A DNA stretch of 64,000 bases from Apium graveolens (Eukaryota; Streptophyta; Magnoliopsida; Apiales; Apiaceae), in contig NC_133647.1 in the NCBI RefSeq assembly GCF_009905375.1, positions 74,094,671 to 74,158,670 on the forward strand, given 5' to 3'. The translations under genes were made by a program, and so were the position numbers. The notes under the pieces are model-generated. The model made no database searches. It worked only from the letters and a program-made list of their open reading frames with translations, and had not been told where the DNA came from. This document shows positions 21,579 to 30,808 of the stretch, one piece after another (position 1 is the stretch's first letter; the number at the start of each line of letters is the position of its first letter).

Positions 21579-21872
21579 GAGAAAGTCCTCCCGTGCTGGC
21601 TAAATTACTTGGACCCCCAGAGATTTACAAAGAAATTCATGAAGATGCCTATAGTTACGGCTAGGCCGAAGCAAGATACTGGAGTTGACTGCGGCGTCTA
21701 TGTATGCAAGTATGTGGATGCTATTCTTAATGGGATTAGATTGGAGCACGCTGTCTGGCATCCATATGATGATGTAGAGACATTTCGTTATCGCATTACT
21801 TGGGAATTGCGTAGGGGGCGTGCTCGTCATCTTTCAGCATGGGGATTGACCCAAAGAAATTTGGGTTTATGA

Positions 21873-22281
21873 TTTATTTCTTTGAATTTGTATTAGAAGA
21901 TTTATTGGACTTGTATTTGTATACTTATGTTGGTTCTTGTGGTAGTTTTTCGATTGTTCATATTGGTATGAACTTATTTAGAATGGTTAAAATTGTTCGT
22001 ATGGATTTGGGTTGCATTTTTGATTTGGATTTGGTTTGGATTTTTGATTTGGTTAGCTTTTGAATGTTAGAATAAATGGTTAGAATGTTTATCATTTTCG
22101 ATGAGGATTGGTGTTTGATTTGTTGGATTGGTTAATTTGGATTGGTGTTTGATTTGTTGGATTGGTTATGTATTTTTATTGTTGAGTTTGTAGCGTAGAA
22201 ACAGGGACAGGAAAACTAGTAATTGCAGGAAACTGCAGGCTGCAGAAACAGCAAAACCTGCAGTCTACAGGTTTCAGTACC
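21873..22281 (+). other. PMD-Ulp1 3' flank, no gene
   Basis: AT/GT-rich. It includes a short direct repeat TTGGATTGGT..TTTGATTTGTTGGATTGG around 22100-22165 and a CTGCAG-rich stretch (22224-22270) that can fold. Open frames here are continuations without motifs. Confidence 0.5.
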
Positions 22282-22339
22282 CTTCCGCAATGAATTATTG
22301 CGGAAGCAAGTCCCACCCGCAATGAATCATTGCGGAAGC
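22282..22339. repeat. Palindrome pair between the convergent genes, left side
   Basis: Two copies of the MULE palindrome: 22282-22306 (one mismatch) and about 22314-22338 (its left arm decayed to CACCCGCAATGA). They lie just downstream of the PMD-Ulp1 gene and immediately left of the 166-bp array. Confidence 0.85.
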
Positions 22340-22409
22340 TTGAAACTTCTGCAAAATTCACACTTTGGTCACTCTATTTCATTTTTTTATAATTTGGTCA
22401 CTACATATG

Positions 22410-23350
22410 AATAAATTCAAATTAAAAATTAGAGGATAGACTGAAATTATGAAAAAATAGTGTCACTAATATTTTTCACCATTTCTCATTTTTTTCCATT
22501 TTATTTTGATTTTTTCCTTGAATAATATGTAATAATTCGAATTAAAAATAAAGAAAAAATAAAAATAATGGACATTTCTTGAAAATTAATTAAAAATTAG
22601 AGGAGAGACTGAAATTATGAAAAAATAGTGTCACTAAATTTTTTTCACCATTTCCCATTTTTTCCCATTTTATTTTGATTTTTTACTTGAATAATATGTA
22701 ATAATTCGAATTAAAAATAAAGAAAAAAGAAAAATAATGGACATTTCTTAAAAATTAATTAAAAATTAGAGGAGAGGCTGAAATTATGAAAAAATAGTGT
22801 CACTAAATTCTTTTCACCATTTTCCATTTTTTTCTTTTTTTTTGATTTTTTTCCTTTAATAATATGTATTAATTCGAATTAAAAATAAAGAAAAAATAAA
22901 AAAATGGAATATTCTTAAAAAAAATAAAAAATTAGAGGAGACAATTAAATTATCAAAAAATAGTGTCACTAATTTTTTTTCACCATTTTTGACTTTTTTC
23001 TTTTTTTTTTTGATTTTTTTCCTTTAATTGTATTAATTCGAATTAAAAATAAAGAAAAAATAAAAAATGGACTTTTATTAAAAATTAATCAAAAATTAGA
23101 GGAGACAATGAAATTATCAAAAAATAGTGTCACTAATTTTTTTTCACCATCTCTGACTTTTTTCTTTTTTTTTTGATTTTTTTCCTTTAATTGTATTAAT
23201 TCGAATTAAAAATAAAGAAAAAAAATAAAAAAATGGACTTTTATTAAAAATTAATCAAAAATTAGAGGAGACACTGAAATTGTTAAAAAATAGTGTCACT
23301 AATTTGTTTTCACCATTTCTGACTTTTTTCCATTTAATATTGAATTTTTA
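22410..23350. repeat. Intergenic tandem array, 6 copies of about 166 bp
   Basis: Units start with ATTAGAGGAGA at about 22429, 22597, 22766, 22932, 23096 and 23262. They contain AAAAAATAGTGTCACTAA, TTTCACCATTT, a T-rich tract, then TAATTCGAATTAAAAATAAA. The array separates the 3' ends of the two convergent MULE genes and is bounded on both sides by palindrome copies. Confidence 0.88.
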
Positions 23351-23363
23351 AAAAATTTAAAAT

Positions 23364-23546
23364 TGAGTTAATTTCTCAAAAATTCGAAGCTAAGCAAAAG
23401 CAGGGGAAAACAGGGGAAACAGGGGACCTTCCGCAATGAATCATTGCGGAAGGAAAGATATTCAGCAATGATTCATTGCGGAAGGTCCCCTGTTTCCCTT
23501 GTTTTCCCATGTTTTTGCTTAGCTTCGATTTTTGAGGAATTAGCTC
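23364..23546. repeat. Long inverted repeat enclosing two palindrome copies
   Basis: Left arm about 23364-23455 and right arm about 23462-23546 are inverted copies (over the central 63 bases I count three mismatches: CGAAGCTAAGCAAAA...ACAGGGGACCTTCCGC). The spacer is only a few bases. The MULE palindromes at 23428-23452 and 23461-23484 form the tip. It would give a hairpin of about 85 bp if transcribed, and lies just past the transposase stop codon. Confidence 0.85.
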
Positions 23547-23720
23547 CCCTGTTTTTTCAGCCATTAATTTTTTTAAAATTTGTACTTATAAAAAAAGTAA
23601 ATAATAGCTCAAATACATACCAAATAATATTAAAAATCCAAATTCAAATATTACATTCCAAATTCAAATATTACATTCCATTAATTTAAATTTCTACATT
23701 CAAATAAATTGCGAATTAAA

Positions 23721-25960
23721 TCATTTAAAATTTCTATTTGGGTTTTTTAGACAACGCCTCCTATCATGTCCGGCCACACCACAAAAGCCGCAATAACGGA
23801 TTTTTTTAGTTGACGTCTCAATACCACTTTTAGACCTTCCTAAATTCTTCTTTGTTGTTGACGTCTCAATGCCACTTTTATACCTTGCCGAATCCGTCTT
23901 TCTTCCCTTTGTTTGTGACATTGGAGGATTGAATATTGGATCATGTTCATCACAAACTTGGAACTCCTCCTCCATTCTTGAATTATTTTCTTCTTCACGA
24001 AACTTTTCAATCATGTAACATTTTCCTTTCTCAATCAAATCCATGACGTAATTGTATCGTGGTTTTAAACAACTTCCAAGAGCACCCAAACCTTGAAAAG
24101 ATTTACACAAAGCACTATACCTTGCCGTTGTTGAATCACCAACATCAACAAGAACGGGAGGATTATAAGGCGAAAAACCATCAATTTTATTTGCGCTCGC
24201 CGTCCATCTTGATTTGATAAAAATTGTTGGTATCATAGTTTTTTGTTTCTTGTCAAGATAGCGTAGGATATGTTTGCAAAGCATCTCGGAATGTTCAAAT
24301 TTTTTACATTCACAATCAATATTTCCTTCCAAAGAAACCATCACCCGATACCTTCTTCTAAGATTCTCCGGCACATTATACTTCTCAACTAAATACAACT
24401 TCCACATGTAATTGGAACCATCTTTGCAACTATTTACCACATAAGATGTGCTTTTTCTAAGCTCATTTTGAAATTGCCTAAACATTTCTTTTGTGTAAAT
24501 AGAAGAATGATGATTTTCCAAGGCGGAATTAAATATCAATCAACTTTCCTTATACTCGGTCTCGTAGTCGGCTTTAACCTCATTAAGAATTTGTGTTTCC
24601 AAAGCCTTTTGTGAATTCTCAATGAATTCTTTCAACCCGGTTGAAGCTTTCACATACTCGTCAAAAAATGAATTCATGGACTCGCTTCTTGAGGTGGTGG
24701 TCATACCGGCGGAGAAATATTTTTTTGTGTAAGCACGAATCCATTTATCTTTTATGGCATACATATCGTTTAGTAAAACACGATCCTCGAGTCCATACTT
24801 ATCAACCAAAACCTCCTACTTACCAACAAATTCCGTGGGTGACAACGACTTGTACAAATAATCATTAAAATTCCCTTTAAATTCTGGATATTGTGTGTAC
24901 AAAGCCGACAATTTTTTGGGAAATTTATTACTTATGTGCCACGAACTTAATATGTGCTTGGTATCCGGTAAAATCTCGGCAATAGCATTTCCCAATGCTA
25001 TATCTTGATCCGTAATAATAGTGAGGGGAGGTTTGTTTCCGACGGCTTCCAACCATGTCTTCAAAACCCATTTATATGAAATCTCCGTCTCATCCCGCAT
25101 GAGTGCAAACCCGAACAAGATATTTTGGTAATGGTGATTGACCCCGGTTATTGGTATAAACGGCATACAATACCTTTTTGTCCTATATGTGGAGTCAAAT
25201 GAAATAACATCTCCAAAATTCGTGTATGCGTTCAATGATCGATGATCAACCCAAACCAAACCTCTAACTCTATTTTCTTCATCCAAATCAACTCGATAGA
25301 AAAAGTTTCCAAAACTTTTTTCTTTCAATTTTCGCAGCAATGCCATCCCACTCTCCGCATCACTGGAATCGAACACCCGTCGTCGAATATCACGAATTAC
25401 GTTACGAACATCTTGATTAGAAAATCCAAGTTTTTCCATACCACCCCATATTTCACCAAGAAATCTCATCGCTTTAGCGGTTTCAATGCCCGATTTATCA
25501 AATAACTCAAGCAATGCTCGGGTAACCGGATCTATATTTTTGGACCTTGGCATGAATTGTACTTTATCTGAGGTTACCATATCATGATCATGCTCTAATT
25601 TAACTAAAGTTACTTCCCATTTATCATTTTTAACTCTATGAGTGACACACATTCGAGCACTACAATTTGTTCTCGGAATTACATCTCTAATCCTTCTTTT
25701 TTCCTTTCTTTCATCATCAACATCCAATTTCGTACTAGAACCTAGTCTTTCACCCTTACGACAAATATACAAACGAGAGGAGATACCATTACCCCGTGAA
25801 TGTCTCTGAGTACTCCTAATAATAATCTCAAATCCAACACTTCTACCATAATCTCTATAAAAATTTTTGGCTTCATCCAAAGTGTTAAAAAACATACCAA
25901 CGCAAGGCACAACACTATTCATATTTGATTTTGAAAAACCGTAAAGTTTTTTGTCAAAAC
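23721..25960 (-). pseudogene. FAR1-like MULE transposase, main part
   Basis: Reads on the minus strand from the Ty3 insertion site to the stop at 23721. With 39510-39890 it makes one uninterrupted exon of about 871 codons. FAR1-type zinc DNA-binding domain (MFFNTLDEAKNFYRDYGRSV; Cys in YICRKG and TNCSARMC, His in HDHDM), then the MULE catalytic domain with D in VISFDSTYRTK (about residue 380), D in IITDQDIA (about 446) and E in TSRSESMNSF (about 552). A SWIM zinc finger (CECKKFEHSEMLCKH, about 675) and a zinc knuckle (CGFCGVAGHDRRRC, about 855) end it. Premature stops lie at 24813-24815 and 24540-24542, in frame with both sides. It would cut and move the element; FHY3/FAR1 transcription factors derive from this family. 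Met at 25922 is internal, not the start. Confidence 0.9.
25956..25960. other. Target site duplication of the Ty3 element, left copy (AAAAC)
   Basis: AAAAC abuts the 5' LTR and recurs at 39510-39514 after the 3' LTR. Leaving out the element and one copy rejoins the transposase frame exactly, which confirms the borders. Confidence 0.95.
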
Positions 25961-28900
25961 TGTTACGACCGGCATTTTATGTAATATTATTTGTGAATAA
26001 TATTAAGTTAAATAAAAATATATTCAATGCTTGTACGTTTGTGTGAGTGAAAATTTCTGCATTATAAATTTGCTTTGGGTAGTATATGATTTTTCAAAGC
26101 AAGAATTTATTTAATTTCTTTATTTTTGATTTATAAGGAATATTCTAAGCTTTGGAAAAATTTTCTTTTAAAAGACATTTTGTACACAAATTGTGAAAAT
26201 GATTTTATAAAGTCTCTAAAAATACAAGTTAATTTATGGTAGAAATTTTATAATTTTTGAACTTGTATTTTATTTTATAAAAATAAATTATTATAAATTT
26301 TAGTTGTCATAATTATTAAATTACATGAATAACCTTGCATGCAAACTCTCTTCTATTTAACCAAAGGGCAAAGAAGACATTCTCCACCCCACTAACTCAC
26401 ATTTTGCTAGCCAAATTACCTCCTTGACCTTGCATGCAAATTTGCCTAACTTTAGCTAGAGGGTTACTCTTGTCATTTCCTAAATCCACTCACATTTAGC
26501 CTAGTCAAAGACATAAAAACAAAACTAAAGTGATGATCACTCCATTTTCACTCCACCCTCCCCTTTTCTCCTCCCTCCCTCTCGGCTCAACCCTCCCTCT
26601 CGGCCATCCCATAGCCGAGGCCCTCCATCCCCTTCATTTCTTCATTCTTTCACCCAAACAATCATCTTATATTCAAGTAATTTTACTCCCTATATGTTAT
26701 TCTTATATATTTCAAAAGTTTAGAGTGAAAAACCTATGTTTTGACCTTGCATGGTGATGTTTTTGTTAAACTCAAAGTGAACCTCCTTGATTCTTGTGAA
26801 TCTAAGGCTTTCACCATGAGTTATAGTATCATAGGGTCAAGAATGGCTAGACATAAGAGTGTTACACTTATGCGAATGCTGTTTTTACCCTAATCCATTC
26901 GGCCATGACTTGATAGGAGCCGAATGGATGGTGTTTTGTTGCCTTGTTAACATTTTTGTGTATTTTGTGATGATAACATGAATGTTGTAGTAAAATCTTG
27001 ATAAAATCCTTTTGCATGCTAGTTGATCATTTAGTTGTAATCCATGTTAGGCTTGCATGTTGAATTATGATAAAAGTTTATTTGGAAATCATGTTGATTT
27101 GGCTTGAAAGATCCGAAAGCATGCATGCATGCAAATCACTTTTGATATTTTTGGAAGTTTTGATCATTTAGATTCATGGTTGTTAGTGAGCCTTAATTTC
27201 AGTAGGAATAATGTATTAATATTGATTTATACTTCTTATTGCATGGTAATAATTCGTGGTTATCTTTTATAAAAAAATATATATATATATATATATCTTG
27301 TTGCTTCAAGAGCATAAAGGTTTGTGATTTGTAAAGAGTAGTCTCTTTTATTTTGCCATAGTTGCACCATAGGTAAGGATGATCTCACCAAGGGTATTTT
27401 GAGAAAAAGGGAGTTAGTTCAGTAGAATACCAAGTATAAGTCTTGGTTTAAGTATTTAGTTGTTGATAATTGGGTTTGTCAAGTCAAAACCTTGGAAAAT
27501 GAGAGTTATAGTTTCTGCAGAAAAATCAGTTTAGTACCCTGATGTTTAGAGTGAGTTTTGACCATGTCATTGATGTGCACTTTGAGGCCCAAGCCACCAG
27601 AAGTTAGTATGGGGAGTATGTAATAGGTTTTAGGAGTTGGTTGGAGGTTTGCATGTCATTTGGTTAGGTGCACAAGTAGAATAACAAAATCTGTCCAGCA
27701 GGGGACAGTTTTGTTGCAACTTAGAAATAGGGAGATTTGGCCATGTCATGGGTAGGCCCTCATTAGGCCCAATTGGGCCTTAGTTAGAGGGTATGTCAGA
27801 GAAGTTTTTCCAACCATAGTTCATAGGATATGAGCTAGAACCATGTGTCACAAGTTAATTCAAGTCAGGGCATTTTCTGCCCAGAAAAACAGGGGTACCT
27901 TGGACTTTTAGCTTAGGCCCAAGAAGGCCCAAGCCAGGCCTTTGAGCCACATCAAGCTTGTGAGATGCCCTTAGGTCAGGAGAGTCTTGTGTAAAAATTT
28001 TGAAGAAAAACTTGTAGTTTAAGAGTGTCTAATGCACTCAAGAAACCTTAGTTACCATTCTGAAATTTGCACCAGTGAGCACTTTCACTTATCACATAGT
28101 TTTAGGACACTTAGAAGTGAGTATTAGGTCGACCACCATAGTTGTAAGATAGTATAAGGTCAGTAGAGCAAAAGGCACAAGTGAGGGTCAATAGGTTTTG
28201 GATAATTTAGGAAAGGCACATTGAGTTAGGAAGCCCAAATTCGAAGACTTCGTTTAGTTAGCGACCAAGTAACTTAAGTGGTGAGTCGAGATCATCCAAG
28301 CCTAGTGTGGCATTATGGTGTATATGATGTTATTTGGTATTAATATACGATATGTGATTATGTGGCTACGTGTGTACATTTGAAAATATAAATGGTGGAT
28401 ATGAATTAAGTGTGTATAGGCCTAAGTGCCATCCATGTTTAATTTCGGGTTGTAAATAGGTTAAGATGGAAAGAATATATTATAATGAGGATTATTATTA
28501 TTTATGTAGGATCTCGAGACGAGGGAAAACTTGCCATAAAAGTCGAGTGAAGCTCCAGTTGTTGCTCCTACCAGTCAGACCAGACCAGTCTATCTCAAGG
28601 CAAGTGATTCAACTTGACCTTCGCATTTACTGTAAACAGTTCATATATATATCGATGCAATTATCCTGAGTCATTTTGATATATTTAAATCAAGAGTATC
28701 TTTTGTTTATCTTTGAGTTACATAGAGATGCCATGAACCCTCGAGTACGTATTGCAAGTAGTTCAAAAGTCTTTCATGATAGTTTAATGCCATGATAAAA
28801 TAGAGATGTGTTATAATACCTTATTGATCCTTTTGATTATCATGCTATTGATCCCTGAGAAATCTTGATGTTGCACCCTGATGCTTTGATTCAACTCTTG

Positions 28901-30013
28901 AAATAACCTCGATAGAAACTTTATCTTGATACCTAAAAGCCAATCTTTTCTTAAATTCATTCATGATTGTTTGATAACCCTATCCTTACCCTAAAGCTTG
29001 ATACCCTGTTATATCTTGAGCTGATGATCACTTCCTTTATATTTTAGCACCTCTATCCTATTGGAACCAGTGATGCTTATCTTCTTGATGTTCTAATACC
29101 TATACCTTGTCTACAACCATTGCTTTAAGCCTAGTTTGGCATTACTCTTTCATATTATCCAATAGCCTTGCTTAATTTCCTTGTCAAAATTCTTGTTTAT
29201 GGAAATCTCTCGATTACCCTAATATAGTAAAGTCTAGTGGATCATGGCCCTGAGATTTAGTGTCATATTTCCAGTGTTTCAAGTTGATCTATAATCCCCT
29301 GATAAAAAAAAATGATTTCAGTCAAAAGAGATTTTGTCATAAATCGGCATCAGTTTTCAAAATGAATAAAAGGTGGATTTTTCAGTCCCAAAGGGGGACA
29401 AATGTTTTCTTGAATGGTGGATCTGGACTGAGACGCGAGTCCTTTCCACACTTATATTAGGCTTAAAAGTTGCCTAGGGATTCCCAATAATGTTTTAGAA
29501 CCCAGCGAGGTTCGGGATTACTTCGCGGCTGATCACCGGCTGTAATCCGTAGCGTCATAAAATGATTTTGATTAAGAATGGTTTTAAAATTTGTTTTGAT
29601 GCAAGCAAAATGATGCCAACTCACATAAGTTTTATCTCTCGATTATCATTGATTATGTCATTCCATTGTCATTCCTAAAGGTATATCTCGATTTATGCTT
29701 TGCGTTGTATTGTTAGCACTTGTTGAGCTTTTGGCTCACTTCTTGCTTTACCCTGATATTACAGCTAGCAGCCATGGTTAGATTCAAGCAGACTGCCCGT
29801 AAGACCTGTGATGCTGATGCTTATGTTCGAGCTCAGGTAGAATAAGTAATAATAGTTGTGTGAGGACTCGGTATTTGTAATCAGATGTAATAGTTGGTAG
29901 TGTTGGGCTGTTCCAAACCCTAAACTGTAAGATCTTGGATTTTGGTTGTGTAATACTCATTAAAATGATGTAATAGCTATAATTATTTTGCTATTTAAGT
30001 TGGGGGTGTGACA
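25961..30013 (+). repeat. 5' LTR of the nested Ty3 element
   Basis: 4053 bp, TG...CA ends. It holds short open frames (26530-26757, 28466-28669, 29260-29460) that recur 9496 bases downstream only because the other LTR is a copy. A TA microsatellite lies at about 27281-27297. No protein signature seen. Confidence 0.95.
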
Positions 30014-30018
30014 GGTTT

Positions 30019-30030
30019 TGGTATCAGAGC
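30019..30030 (+). other. Primer binding site of the nested Ty3 element
   Basis: TGGTATCAGAGC, complementary to initiator tRNA-Met, five bases after the LTR end. Confidence 0.93.
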
Positions 30031-30147
30031 TACGGTTTAGAGTCCCTGGACAGCCCAAATAGGTTATAGGATTTGTGTGTAGGTTATAGATATTACGCGA
30101 GAGAGAAGGTAAAGTAAATTATTATTAATACTCCTCTTATTGGTTGT

Positions 30148-30507
30148 CAGCAAAGGGCGCATTCCTCGTCATCCTCTGGGTCGGACGACACTATTGCTTT
30201 CTCCGTGTATGCTGAGTTGAGGCGCGAGTTCGACATGCTTCAGGGCAAGTACGACCGACTGATAGACCGACTGAAGAACGTGTATCCGGACAGCCGAAAC
30301 TACGAAGGGAAGCCCAAGGAGCAGATGATTGCGAGACTTGAGACCTTGGTTCGGTATGTCAACACTAAGCTTGAGGAGATGCCAGCACACCGGGACCGTA
30401 CCAGCCAGTATGTCATTCAGATGGTGGCGGATGAGCTCCAGAGCATTGTGAAGACGCTCCGAGAGGAAAAGACTACCAAGCCCCGTTCAGATGGAGTGGA
30501 GCCTTAG
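30148..30507 (+). CDS. Small ORF between primer site and gag, unknown product
   Basis: An open frame from at least 30148 to the TAG at 30505-30507; the first in-frame ATG is at 30235. It encodes a charged, probably helical protein (ELRREFDMLQGKYDRLIDRL, VRYVNTKLEEMP, ADELQSIVKTLREEK) after a Ser-rich start (HSSSSSGSDDT). TTGTCAG at 30144-30150 resembles a splice acceptor and GAGAAG|GTAAAG at about 30104-30110 a donor, so it may be joined to a leader exon. TTTCAG at 30799-30804, four bases before the gag ATG, is another acceptor-like site. The older chromovirus in this window has a decayed ORF at the same place (51195-51546). I do not recognise the family. Confidence 0.5.
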   Translation, partial: QQRAHSSSSSGSDDTIAFSVYAELRREFDMLQGKYDRLIDRLKNVYPDSRNYEGKPKEQMIARLETLVRYVNTKLEEMPAHRDRTSQYVIQMVADELQSIVKTLREEKTTKPRSDGVEP

Positions 30508-30808
30508 TTCTTTCCATTTACCTTTCATGTTGTTGTACTATCAGACTCTATGGAATCCCCAGTTGATTCCGTCTTTCCTTTAAATAAGCCTGTTATTTCT
30601 AGAATCAGACTATGTCCCAATCCTATGTACTGTGACCTTTAAAATTTCAATAATTATGTGCTATTGTTCCATCTGCTCTCAACTGTTATTTTATGTTTTG
30701 TCATCATATCTGGAAACTTGACCCCATAAGTAAACAAGAATGCCATGCGATACCCTCGAATCATTTTATCATTCATATTTGTTATGACACAACTCTTATT
30801 TCAGGATC

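Larger units (their letters stand above)
16540..21872 (+). pseudogene. Plant mobile domain plus Ulp1 (C48) protease gene, disrupted
   Basis: Predicted exons: 16540-17944, 18959-19147, 19232-19297, 19387-19611, 19693-19758, 19849-19917, 20006-20095, 20179-20547, 20633-20884, 21579-21872, all introns in phase 0. Exon 1 is the plant mobile domain (GNWVLDEEQIHLLTCWGFG, ITLEDVYMI, VYTRAYLLFLIGG, SYLYRCLSKA, LLMLWAWERV). Exons 2-7 are short; several are Pro/Thr/Ser-rich. The last three form a SUMO-protease-like domain with His in TGGHWILF, Asp in LLVDPL, Gln in KQDTG and Cys in VDCGVY, so the triad and oxyanion Gln remain. Damage: 11-bp tandem duplication at 16853-16874, a second frameshift between 17040 and 17081, and in-frame stops at 20323, 20389 and 20723. 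MULE Ulp1 proteins have no settled function; exon borders are by eye. Confidence 0.8.

Noticed and set aside
26530..29460. Three small frames in the Ty3 5' LTR repeated in the 3' LTR
   Set aside because: The repetition only reflects LTR duplication; no protein features.
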